A DNA stretch of 64,000 nucleotides from contig MOWL01000090.1 of the NCBI GenBank assembly GCA_002110485.1, positions 62,001-126,000 of the forward strand. Reading direction: 5' to 3'. The translations under genes and the position numbers were made by a program. Each line of letters opens with the position of its first letter. The first letter of the stretch is position 1. The stretch is from Emergomyces orientalis (lineage: Eukaryota > Ascomycota > Eurotiomycetes > Onygenales > Ajellomycetaceae). The notes under the pieces were generated by a model. That model ran no database searches. It saw only the letters and a list, made by a program, of their open reading frames with translations, and was not told the origin of the DNA. Below, in pieces: positions 9,525 to 19,731 of the stretch.

Positions 9525-11159
9525 ATGTCAGACCTACACATGCCAGGAATCCCCACCTGGCCAAACAACCAGGCCGCTAGGAAGCGCACTGGGCCGGCCT
9601 TTAAGACCTTCCCCCAGCGCATGACCTACAAAGAGGTAGGTATACCACACCCATTTACTTCTTCTGTTAGTTCTTATGTTGGTTTTTCTGCTGATTCTTC
9701 GTGTTCTTCTACCTCTTCTCCTGTTGAATCTGTTCCTCGCCCTGCTGCTGCCCGTCTTTCTTCCGCAAGCACTTCCACTCGTTACATCCCCTTTGTCGTT
9801 TCCCGTTCCCGTGCCCGCGCTCAAGTTGGTGAGGTTGCCCGCCCCTCAGCCCCTATCCCTTCTTCGCGGTTCTCCACTCTTTCGAAGCCGCATCCCCTTT
9901 CTTCCTCTGGTTCTTCCCGGTCGACTCTGACCACGTCCTCTCACGCTGGCCCGTTTGTTATTCCCCGTACTCGTCCCCGAGCTGGTGATGCCTCCACTGC
10001 CCCTTCCCGATATTCCACTCGCTCTCCCCCTCCTGCCCACCCATCAGCCCTTGTCCATTCCTCTACATATTCCACTGTTTCAAAATCCCGGCACGTTCAT
10101 GTTTCCACTCGCTCATCCAGGCCGACTTCGACCACTTCCATTCTTCCCCCCATCGTCATTCGCCACACCCGTCCCCACATTACCCCTCCCTCCGCTTGCC
10201 CCTCTTTTACTTCCGCTCGCTCGACCCTTCCTCCCCGTCCCTCCGCTCCTCTTCCTTCTTCGCGATACTCCACTTTTTCAAAGCCACAACACATTCGCAT
10301 TTCCGCTCGTTCTTCCCGGCCAACCTCTGCCACTTGCACCCGTCCATCAACCGTTCCCCCAGACCGTACCGTTCTTTCTGTCTCCACTCGATCGTCTTCT
10401 GGCACTTCCACTCGTTCTGATTCATTCCCCTCCACTCGTTGTTTTATTTCCGCTGCTCTTAAGGCAGCTGCCACCCGCTCCTCACCAGCTCCCCCAACCC
10501 CCCCAGCCCCTTCTTCTTCTGCTTCTGTCTCCACTCGTTCTGGTTCACTCCTTTCCACTCCCCCAATCCCCGCCGTCCGCTTCAACCGTGAAGGTGGCCG
10601 TCTCGGGGCCGCCCTCGAAGTCGTCCGCCGCCACCGCCGCCACCGCCGGGAACACGCGCAATTGTGTTCTCACAGTTTGAGTGCTTCGAACACTTTTTCT
10701 TCCAGCCACGAATCCAAAGATCGCAGTGCCCAAGCTCGCGCTTATGTTCGACGAAACGTTAAGTCGGCTAAATCAGTCAAGTTCGGAGGCGCCACGGTCC
10801 ACGAAGTCGATCGATGGATTAAACCAGGGGTACATTCTCAGCGAGGGCCCCCGACGGTCATCGGCAAATTGACAGGCTGGTCTGTCACTCACTTGGAAGA
10901 ACCGGACGACGAAGATTGTAAGTATACGACTTATTGGGGTGGGCAAGTGAGTCAACTTACGCACACTCATTTACCCGAAAAACCCTGCGGACGCTCGTTT
11001 TGCTCCTGGAACGATCTCGCCAACGTTCGGAGTGACCTTTGTATGGTCGCTCGTCTGAACCCTAACAATCCTTCCACGTCAATCCGGCTTGGCCTTGTTT
11101 TCGAGGAATTCAACAGAATAAGAGAAAAAATGAGAGCGCGTGGACATTTCTTTCTTTAA
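9525..11159 (+). CDS. Ser/Pro/Arg-rich protein with 66-residue tandem repeats
   Basis: A 544-residue single-exon protein of unknown function. The central part has three consecutive 66-residue repeats (residues 108-173, 174-239, 240-305). Each opens with a version of SAPxPSSRxSTxSKPxH, and a weaker copy precedes them at about 42-107. The repeats are rich in Ser, Thr, Pro and Arg and look disordered. Behind them, near residue 411, a segment KSVKFGG fits the RVxF-type docking motif for protein phosphatase 1. It is followed by a more ordered C-terminal part rich in Trp, Cys and His (residues about 415-544). There is no signal peptide or membrane segment. A strong GTAAGTA donor-like sequence near 10919 has no good acceptor nearby, so I left the frame unspliced, but the 3' structure could differ. 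Start chosen as the first ATG after the pyrimidine-rich leader. No family recognised. Confidence 0.6.
   Translation: MSDLHMPGIPTWPNNQAARKRTGPAFKTFPQRMTYKEVGIPHPFTSSVSSYVGFSADSSCSSTSSPVESVPRPAAARLSSASTSTRYIPFVVSRSRARAQVGEVARPSAPIPSSRFSTLSKPHPLSSSGSSRSTLTTSSHAGPFVIPRTRPRAGDASTAPSRYSTRSPPPAHPSALVHSSTYSTVSKSRHVHVSTRSSRPTSTTSILPPIVIRHTRPHITPPSACPSFTSARSTLPPRPSAPLPSSRYSTFSKPQHIRISARSSRPTSATCTRPSTVPPDRTVLSVSTRSSSGTSTRSDSFPSTRCFISAALKAAATRSSPAPPTPPAPSSSASVSTRSGSLLSTPPIPAVRFNREGGRLGAALEVVRRHRRHRREHAQLCSHSLSASNTFSSSHESKDRSAQARAYVRRNVKSAKSVKFGGATVHEVDRWIKPGVHSQRGPPTVIGKLTGWSVTHLEEPDDEDCKYTTYWGGQVSQLTHTHLPEKPCGRSFCSWNDLANVRSDLCMVARLNPNNPSTSIRLGLVFEEFNRIREKMRARGHFFL
9846..10439 (+). repeat. Three 198-bp coding tandem repeats
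   Basis: Units at 9846-10043, 10044-10241 and 10242-10439 each encode 66 residues, exactly in register. At protein level the first ~20 residues are best kept (SSRFSTLSKP, SSTYSTVSKS, SSRYSTFSKP). Unit length is unchanged while sequence has drifted, which suggests an older duplication under a length or frame constraint. Confidence 0.85.
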
Positions 11160-11845
11160 TTGAAGCGCATTTCTCACGAAAAAAAGTTTGAAAAGTGAAA
11201 AATCATCCTAAAGTATCTCGGGCGACGACAAGTCCATCTCTGTTTTCGCACATTCTTTTAGCAATATTACCTGTTGTGCATATTCAGCTATGCTATGTTC
11301 CGTTTTCGCTGTCTTCATTTTATTTCGTTTGGTTTTGTCGGCTCCGCCCTTCCTTTCAATTTTACCCCCAGTTTCCTTTTTTCTACCCTTCCCATTCCCA
11401 TTCTACCTAACAGGGCTTCCCGGGCGAGTGGGCGGGTGGGGGAAGCCTAATGGTAGGTAGTTTTTGGTTCTACTGGCTGAACAGGCTATGTAACGTATGC
11501 CAATGGTGACTGTCGTCTGAGCACATTTTGGTATATCATACCAACCCTATCTCCTGAAAGGCCTTCTGCTAAGTTTCTCATCTGCAGCTACACCGCGCCT
11601 AGATTGGCTGAATTTGTGGTAGTGCAGGATCCACTGAGATCAGGTAAAGAAACCCAATCCCTCGCAGATCAGTGCAAGAGTATCCTAACGGATTTATCCC
11701 TATCCCCACGGATTATCGTCTTTCTCGTTCCTCCGCCGGCCACCTCGAACGATATCCGAATAGAGGCATCACAGCTACCGTGCTCAGTAAGTCGGCTCAT
11801 CCCATGCTCTTTTCTCTCTCTCATCGTTTGATTACAAAGGCTAAA
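11160..11845. other. 3' region and spacer with a G-rich hairpin
   Basis: This follows the 66-residue-repeat gene and should contain its 3' untranslated region. It is T-rich until about 11400 and then contains the hairpin at 11414-11447. No coding sequence recognised. Confidence 0.6.
11414..11447. repeat. Hairpin H1 with G-rich loop
   Basis: GGCTTCCC (11414-11421) pairs perfectly with GGGAAGCC (11440-11447). The 18-base loop is G-rich (GGGCGAGTGGGCGGGTGG). A CTAAC-AG sequence lies directly upstream. It is related to hairpin H2 at 12639-12665, and the two bracket the tandem array. Whether it is a 3'-end signal, an RNA structure or a mobile-element end cannot be told from sequence. Confidence 0.7.
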
Positions 11846-12665
11846 ATGTTAGCCATAGCTGTAGTGATAGTGCTTCTGGTAACAGGTTTGCCCTTTCCCA
11901 GTCGTATTGTTCACATTGTATCTGAATTTTTCTAGGTGTAACAACTTTCAGTAAGTATTTAATATTCGCCCACCACGTTTACCAGTATTCACATGCTTGC
12001 AGACCCAATCCACTTTCGATCCACGCCGGATTGCATGCTTTGGAGTATATGGTGGCGATGTATCAACCCGCCGCAAAGCCATTATATTTCCATGACAATT
12101 TTTTGGTTTGGCATCACGCTAATTATAACCAAAGACCGCATACCGAATTATACGCTTTGGAGCGCCATGGTGGTTTCGACAAGCCCATCAAACGGCAGGT
12201 GTTCTTACAATCCATCATCTCGCAATGTCATCCTAACCTGCCATAAAGGAACACAATCGACGGAATTATACGCTTTGGAGCGTCGTGGTGGCTATGGAAG
12301 GCCCACCAGTAGGTGAGTCTTCTTCTGGCATGTTCTGTATCGAGGTGATCCTAACCACGTACCTCAAAAAGAAACGCCGAACCGACCGAATTATATACGC
12401 TTTGGAGCGTCATGGTAGTTATGGAAAGCCATCAACTGGTCAGTCTTCTTAAACAGGACTGTCGCAAAAGTAATCCTAACCACGCCCCTCCTAAGAAAGC
12501 CGAACAGGCCGATTGTATAACGCTTTGGAGCGTCATTGTGGCTATATATTTGCCGACCACGCAGTCAGTATTCCCTGCAGTTTAGTTTGAGTGATAGTCA
12601 CGATCTAATAGGCTTTTATAGTTCTTCTCACTACAGGGGGTCTACCCGGTGGGTGGGGGTAGACC
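11846..12665 (+). repeat. Tandem array of five ~120-bp units with exon/intron-like organisation
   Basis: Five diverged units share a core like GAATTATACGCTTTGGAGCG; the GCTTTGG anchors are at 12037, 12154, 12272, 12399 and 12522, spaced 117-127 bp. Each core lies in a putative exon of 57-68 bp (12003-12059, 12135-12198, 12249-12312, 12372-12438, 12496-12563). The exons are separated by putative introns of 50-75 bp with GT donors (GTATCA, GTGTTC, GTGAGT, GTCAGT, GTCAGT), a CTAAC or CTAAT branch-like box and an AG. Upstream, an ATG at 11846 starts a very hydrophobic stretch (MLAIAVVIVLLV) that could be a signal peptide, followed by two more intron-like segments (11886-11935, 11951-12002). Joined this way the frame stays open for 79 codons and stops at the TAG ending unit 3. 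The 64-bp exons rotate the reading frame, so repeated DNA is read in different frames. It may be a decayed repeat-peptide gene or a spliced non-coding RNA. Repetition is certain; transcription is not. Confidence 0.6.
12639..12665. repeat. Hairpin H2 with G-rich loop
   Basis: GGTCTACCC (12639-12647) pairs perfectly with GGGTAGACC (12657-12665) around a GGTGGGTGG loop. Compared with H1 the inner stem has changed on both sides (CTTCCC/GGGAAG versus CTACCC/GGGTAG), which keeps pairing. It closes the tandem array on the right. Confidence 0.7.
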
Positions 12666-13933
12666 AATTTCAAACCTTACTTCTTTTTCTTTCCGTTTCT
12701 TGTAAAACTGGTGCATTCGGCCGCCGATAAGGTGGTTAGTAACGATCGTTAGAGTATCATTTAATTCACTTGTAGCTTACTAAATTCGCTGTCAGATCTA
12801 TTTCAGTATTCGGTACTCAATCAGGCCTTGCTTTGGTGCCAGTTAAATGAGAACAAGCAAGTACTCAGCGCAAGCTTGCATGCGTATCATCTTTATCAAC
12901 ATATGGATCATAACCCCAAAAGGATGGGTTCGTCGGACTTGATTAGTAACTAGTTGTGTTAGGGGATAACAGCACAAGAAAAGTAAGGGCATTTAAAGCT
13001 CTCAGAGGGAGGATATCGTTGGATGTCGAAGCTGTTGAAAAGAAGTGTACGAGTAAGAAAGGGGAAAGACGACCGAGTCCCCTGGCCCAGCGATAAGTTA
13101 GATTTACGCTAGACTGGAATAGGAAAGTTAGCGTAGGTCGGGTTAGGCTAGCAAGTAGGAAACATTAAAATATCACCACCACATACTGAGGGATAGATAG
13201 ATGTGCCCCATGGATGAGGGATGCCTTAAATGTTCCAATATTGCATGCAGGTTTGACGAGGTGAAGCCTGAAGTTGGAACCATTCCACGGGTTACAAGCT
13301 AAAATTGTTCAACGAGGGGCCTGCTATCCGCGTACGCCGCCCAAGAGGTGAAATATACCTACGTAGTATCTATGTGCTACACAAACGCGCTGAACAGGCC
13401 CTAAGAAATTTGTATGTACGAAAAAAACAGCTAGGACTGAATTGCTTTTGTTGGTGGTTTATGAAGAAACCTGTAAGTGGAATGTCCATACAGCTTCCCT
13501 TGTTCACGGGAATATCACTAAATAGAGCTCGTGCATTCGCTGAAATCTGGAGGTAAGTAAAGTCGCATTAACTGTTCGAAAACAAGACTTCTATATTACA
13601 AGGTAACCAGAAAATATCACGGGCACCAGACCTGAAGAAGTTATCATCCACCAAGGAGAAAGGCACAGCTAAATCGTCAGCCATCAAACCGTCAACGTCC
13701 GTTTCTCGTCATTCAATAGAACCACCCATACACACGCCTCCTAGCAACATATAACAAGAGATCAAACTTTCCCCTCAAGTTCAAATGGAAAAAGGGAAAA
13801 AACACGGATTACCGGGCAGGATTGCCTCGAAAAACGTGCAGAAGCAAAAGGGCAGGAAGTTTAAACAAATCAGTTTATTCACACCTAAGACCCGAGCAGG
13901 GAACCATTACACTATGGCGGTCTCCGGTTAACG
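12666..13933. other. Intergenic, no gene recognised
   Basis: No frame has recognisable content. The 3' untranslated region of the minus-strand gene that ends at 13934 must lie in its right part. Confidence 0.55.
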
Positions 13934-15841
13934 TTAGACTTGCTGCCCGTGGATTTCGCGCGGGTAGTCCCCCCAGGCTGTTGATGGTGAGGATTGTGAG
14001 GATACGGCATCAGGGTTAGAGAAATCTTCAATCACGGCCTCGCTGATGTACGGCTCTGGGCTCAGAAGTTGGGACTCCGTTGGGTAAATGATCTTCGAAT
14101 TAGGTCGTCGCTTGAAACATTTGCTGCCATTCCGTTGAAAGTCAAGACCAACATACTCATCAAGCGCCTTGAGCCCGTTAGACAGGCAAGCTGGATCATG
14201 CCCCCGCTGGATAAGTGTCTTGCCACTTCTGTCATAAAGATATAGAACCCCTATCTCTGCAAATAGCTCCATATCTCCACTTTTGGAGTAGTGTGTTGGC
14301 CAGCAGGAATCCAATGCTTTGGCCTTTTGAAAAGCTTCGCTGTTATAGAACCCTTGATCAATGCAATGACTAGCCTCATGCATGTACACACTATCTTGAG
14401 CTTCACCAAATATCAAGACCATATTCCAGGGGATCACGGTGGCGCCACCAACAGAGCTATGCTCAAAAGCAACAAGATGAAGCATGTGGCTTCGCAACCC
14501 TGGTGGAAGTTGACCAACTCTTGTTATCATCTGATCCAATGACTGCTGTGCATCACTACAATGACAGAGTGCCCAGGGATCTTGATCCAAACAGTCAGAG
14601 TAGGTGACATTATAAACATTGAGACGGCTAGGTTCGCACCGGACCCTTGTGTCGTCATTTGATCTCTTTGCTCGAGCCTCATTCCAGCAAAATTCAGGGT
14701 AGCCATCAGACTTTTGCCACTGAACAACTTCAGCAGCTCCAGAGCCTGGGACAGGATCAGTGTTGAGTACTTCGATTCCTTGCGAGAAAAGGACGCTTCT
14801 AATGCAATTATTAATCATCACAGTCATTCTAAAAAGAGAGGGATAGAGAAGGGCATCCTCACTTGTACTTCTCAAGTGTGGGTGGTATCTTGTTCGGGCA
14901 TTTTCCTGGCGCGTCCCACCTCTCATTCAAGATTGCTCCAAGAACTTTGAGTTGATTGCTCATGCAGCTTGCATCAAATGGTGGCTTGCTTTTGACAAGC
15001 TTCAAATATGCAGCGACTGCAAAACCAGCCTCTACTGCATCTCCCAATGAACCATCCCGCTCCAAGGATTTTGCAGCAGCTTCATCGCCTACACATGTAT
15101 CAGCAGCGATTGCTTCCACAAAGGGGTCATAGGGCACTCCAGGCCCACCAACCCACAGTGCGGTCAACACTGCTTTGAGGCCATCAGCTGGTCGAAAATA
15201 CCCTCCTAACAGCACAGAATGTTTGCTATGCCATCTAAAACTAAAGCCTCGTTCAATATTCGCATTGAGAAGATCAGAGATTACACCTCGGGCACTTGAT
15301 GGGAGCCGGCCAAGCAGATTAAAAGTTTCTTCTCTGTTTATCTCTGCCTTAGCGCAGTGGCCAATAAGCCAGGGTTCAGGACACTATCACATAAACTCAT
15401 GTTAGGCAACTGATCGTGCGGAAACCAAGAGTGCCATAGATGAAAAGAAGGGGAGGAGGAAAGGGGAGGTCTCACGTCGGCATAAGTAACATTGTAAACT
15501 GAAAAGTCATCTTTACAATAGTGTCGACTCTCTTTGTTGTAATAACTCTCGACCCACGTTTTATCCGGTGGAAGCCCTTGGTTAACTGCAAAAGTAGAGT
15601 TAGCAAATAGCTCACCAATGGGTTAGTCCACGCTACATTACCAAGGAATCCTTGAAACGGTTTGGGAATGCTTACTGTCATCTGCAGTCCATTTTCTATA
15701 ACTGTACTTCTGTGGAGCGGGTAGAGAAGCATCAAATGTCGGATCAAAATCTCTAACATTTTTTACAAGTGGTTTTTTTATGATCTGGGCACTTGCAAGG
15801 CCAACCAAAATCAATTGGCATAGTGGAGTGAGAACAACCAT
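13934..15841 (-). CDS. Secreted duplicated-domain protein with HEASH metallopeptidase-like site (Con-13-like)
   Basis: Four exons on the minus strand: 15841-15676, 15585-15476, 15383-14863 and 14798-13934. Introns are 90, 92 and 64 bp, and all junctions close in frame to give 553 residues. An N-terminal signal peptide (about residues 1-19, ending LASAQ) points to secretion. Two homologous halves follow. C79 and VYNVTYADC (85-93) match C320 and VYNVTYSDC (327-335), and the match continues to DASCMSNQLKVLG versus DPACLSNGLKALD. The second half carries HEASH (406-410) with a downstream ELFAE (E447), the layout of gluzincin-type zinc peptidases. The first half lacks HExxH. Several N-x-T sites suggest glycosylation. 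From memory the family resembles the Neurospora conidiation-specific protein Con-13, but I cannot confirm this. Enzyme activity is inferred from the motif only. Confidence 0.8.
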
Positions 15842-18401
15842 CTTGGCCTGTTAGGAAAAAGGAGATGAAAGGGCTGGTTTTGATGGATCTCAAGATCCAA
15901 CGGTAGAACGTAGAGAGCGTAGGCAATGAATGGAAGACAGGAGTCAGAGCGGGTTCAGCTGGATATAAAAGCACTTTGCATACATGCTGAGATTGCAGGA
16001 AGCAATAAAAGGCAGGGTGTCATATATGCATTATGTCCGTCAAAATCTCCGTAAGGGGAAGAAAGCATCAATGGCGCCGCAACAGCTAGGACCGGCAGGG
16101 AGCGTGGTGCTGTGGAAGAAGATGGAATGAAAGCTTCTGATAATTTCGGTTGAGCAAGTAAGAGTGTCTACCTATCTAGCACTGCGACATTGTCAGGATA
16201 TTTCATTGAGAGCCCTGGGGTCCCTCAAGGATTGATTTTAAAGTGTTGGCTGGCTGGCTGTCTGGGAGACTCTCGGCACGCCGCTTGCAGACCAGAGCCA
16301 GTCGAATAGAATCATGGCTTGCACGACTATGTCTAGTACTCCGTAAATAGTTTTGACAGCACTAAATCCTGGTTGGTTCAACCTGGAGCCATCTGGGCAC
16401 GACGAAGACGACACTTGAAACCACGATCCTTGCTGCAACTTCATATATTCGTTGGATTGAAGTTAGTTATACTCCGTAGAGAACTATGTAATCCGTAAGG
16501 TTCGTGAGGACTAGAGATGAGCTTGGTGGACCCTGCGGGGAATTCACAAGCCCTCCCTAGCTCTAGGTAAGATCAATTAGATTCAACAAGGTATTTGACC
16601 CAAAGGAGATCCGATTTGAAAAAGGAGAAGGATTTGTTGCGACCTGTACAGTTTGGGGATCGCCCGATCCGTGACAGGGCGAAATCGTCTATAGCCCTCC
16701 ATCCACGGATAACTAGGCAAGTCTTCTGACCTCCGGACTGTTGACCCCATACTGCGTTGTAATGAATGCTGAAAAATATACTTAACAGGAGGATGCGAGT
16801 GAATAGGATCGATTTCCCACCCCAGTTGCTGCCAAGTGAGCGTGGCGTTTTTAGTTAAATTCGATCTTGGCTCCAAGATGTGGCTCGTTTCCTCCTTGAC
16901 TGCCGCCTGTGAGCGGGGTCCATTCCCTCTTATAATAGCATCACGATCTCTCCAAGCGACATACGACCCTGCGTACATAGCCACTGACCATGCCCATTAT
17001 CAACCTTGGCGGAGAAATGCACGCACACCGCTTTCAACAAATGCTAGGCGGAAACCCTAAGCTGCTTTTGCATGTTGACTCCTTGCCTAGATTCTCACAA
17101 AGTTTCTCCTGTTACCACCCGCGCGCCCTTCTGTTTGACCATCTTCAGTCAGGGTTCAGCATTGGTCTGGTAGTGTTCCAGGTATCCAACGGATTGAAGC
17201 GGACGGCTCGATGGCGGCTGTTCTTCCGTTGTTCTACGCATTCTCATTCCTTTACTGGATTCACGTTACTTCATCAAACCTCCCCCGTTGAGGAGACAAC
17301 ACAGATCTAGGAGAACAGGGAGACGAAAGCCGAAACCTTTGGGAATATGCTTTGAGAGGTCCCATGGAAAATCAAGTTAATGCGAGAGCCCAACGCCTCC
17401 TGAGCCCTGTTTGGTCTGATTTGTCTTTTTATCAGGTCCTGCGTGGCCAAGTTAGTGCTTAGTAGTGGCAGGACGAAACGTTGCTGAAATGAACGTCGAG
17501 ACCAGGGCCTCAGCAGGCACGCGTATAATCTCTTTGAAAAAGGGTCTCAACATGGGCTTTATGGCAGGGAAGGGGGGCCACGGAGAATTTTTTTTAAGTC
17601 CCTGATTTCCGGCGCCGGTTGGCTTCTCTCTTCTGGTAGTAGTCAAGGCATGGAATAGAAACCGAGGGCAAAGCTAGATCGGACAGTGACATCCGGCGCG
17701 GGCCTTGTATTTGCCAGATGACAACACGTCGCCCACATAGGTGCTCTGGTTTACCTTTCGCGACCTTGGCAGACCTGTATCCCGCAATTTCATGAGACTG
17801 TTATTTCTAATCATGATGCGAAGTCAACCTCCTATCGACACTCATTTTTTCTACTTGTAAGCCCAAGTGTATGACCTGAACATCTTCAAAAAATCTAGGA
17901 CTTTATACACACCTGATGATGTTCCCAACCACATCATCCCAGGGCTCTCTTTCCCTCAACTGCTCTGCACAGGTACATGCATCTCCTTTTTTGTCTAAGA
18001 AATCTATCTTTCGTATAGGCTCCATCCTCGTCTCGGGGAGTCTCCTTCAATAACCCCCACTCCATCCTCCCTCCTCCCGGGTTTATACGTGGAGCTTTTG
18101 CATATTAATATATCCAAAATATATACTTCCTGGTGTTTATTTTGTGCGCCGGCCTTTCTCCACCTCTTTATATCCAACCCTCCCCAATCCTGCCCTGATC
18201 AAAGCAAACCCAGTCGTCGGCTCAAGCTCTCCCTCTCGTAATTGGGCGGCCCCAAGAGGGTTTGTAGGCATATAATCTCTACGTGCCCTGAGCCTACGAA
18301 CCACGCTGCCATGTACTATAGCATTAGATAGCCCTCGCGATTCCCCTGGGACCGGTCAACGACTTAGTTTCTGACTACCGTCAGATTGTGAATGTAATTG
18401 T
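15842..18401. other. Intergenic, no gene recognised
   Basis: It begins with the promoter of the secreted HEASH protein gene. Two exact TACTCCGTA copies lie at 16337-16345 and 16470-16478. Open frames at 16583-16984 (-) and 16990-17310 (+) show no domain, no signal peptide and no intron-supported extension. Confidence 0.55.
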
Positions 18402-19731
18402 TTAAAAAGGCAAGGTCTCCAGAAACCGCCAGAGGAAGGTAAGGGCTTTATTTTTCGAGCCGTCAAAGTCTAGAGAATCATGAAGCGTGAAGTTAGACCC
18501 TACCTCCTTGAGAGTATTGTCGGTGTACTCGGTTCGGTCCGGGGTCTTAAATGTCTGGCTCCCAAACTCGAACATGAGCCTATTGCTCTCGAACGTTAGA
18601 TCCGCTTTCATAGCTTCGGTGACCATCCAGGTGAGCAGCACCTGGCTCGCTGGCCAAACGTCCGTGGGTGCAAGCTCATGGCCACCGCCCACGTCACAAT
18701 GAGCACCCGCGAAATACACCTCCTCCAGATCCAACGTTGCATTGTTGTCATCATTTCCAAAATGTTCCTTTCTTGCTTCCTATTATTAGTATTAATATTC
18801 TTGTCATCCTTCTTATTATTGCCATTTAACTTCGACCCGCTCTCCACCCACCAATTCTCTTAGTCGCTAACCCGTGGCCCAATCAGCACAGGCTGGAACT
18901 TGAGCCTCCGCTCATCGATGCCAACAGCATGCATAAAATACTCCTCGCAATGGGCACCCCTTCACATTCCCCCCTAAGCTCAGTAACGCTATTCACCGTA
19001 TCAAACAAGCCGAGGAAAGGCGTCCGCGCAACGGGATTGCAAATTGTCTCACGAAAAACTCGAAGGAACCATGGCTGCATCGAGGTACTGCTTCCTATGA
19101 TACTTTTCAGCGCCGAATCGAAACGCCCAAATCGCCTTCCAGACCAACGGGATCAATTCTCCATTATTCGTATTCGGAAGACCGATGAAGTTGAGCATCT
19201 CGCTCCGGAAGCGGGCCGTATATGCTCCGCGTGAGAAGCCGAAGAGATATTTCTTTGCCCCGAGGCTATAGCGGTTCAGTGCATGAGGAAGCGGTATGCG
19301 CCTAGGATGTGTTGGTCAAAGGAGGTCGCAAGAGCCATGTCAAAGAATTTTGTTGGTTCTAAAGATCGGGGCTCGTCAATGGAGGGGTACGCCGGGGAAG
19401 GACACGGGAACACTTTTGCTCCAATTTATGGGAGGGGGGTTTTTTTTTTGCAATTTTAGCAGGTAATAATGATTTGCTTGTCTCTCCCTTCATGGAGAAC
19501 ATAGATAACATACGCTGGTAGTAGCGAACTATATCGGTGTAATTAACACCCTTGTCTCTTTTACATTCCGCATGTAGGAAACCTCACATATATTTTCCTT
19601 AGTCCGATGAAGAATCCTGAATATCCTCTGAATATTCGCCCCAATATCATCTTTTCCCAATGTAATTCCAGTGCCATAAAAGCAGAGGACAAGCTCTCTC
19701 GCATCAGGGGTATGATTGCAATAGCACCAGT
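18402..19731 (-). pseudogene. Decayed DUF2235 (alpha/beta-hydrolase, Tle1-like) gene
   Basis: Fragments of one DUF2235-family protein lie in order on the minus strand but in different frames. The N-terminal RELVLCFYGTG motif near 19700 corresponds to the usual LCFDGTGN, with D changed to Y. SFDQHILGAYRFLMH near 19310 runs into a stop. The nucleophile motif KYLFGFSRGAYTARF is near 19235. FRETICNPVARTPFLGLFDTVNSV is near 19050, and HAVGIDERRLKFQPVLIGPRVSD ends in a stop near 18860. The second catalytic region YFAGAHCDVGGGHE starts near 18715. At least one stop and several frame changes separate them and cannot be explained by one set of introns. The serine nucleophile motif GFSRG survives. Family members are hydrolases or phospholipases in bacteria; fungal roles are poorly known. 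Confidence 0.8.

Noticed and set aside
9955..10680. Pro/Leu-rich frame of 241 codons overlapping the 66-residue-repeat gene, and antisense frames there
   Set aside because: They come from the same pyrimidine-rich repeats. The 544-codon frame has full-length periodic structure and a non-repetitive C-terminus.
16583..17310. Two frames of 106-133 codons on opposite strands
   Set aside because: No domains, and composition like the surrounding non-coding DNA.
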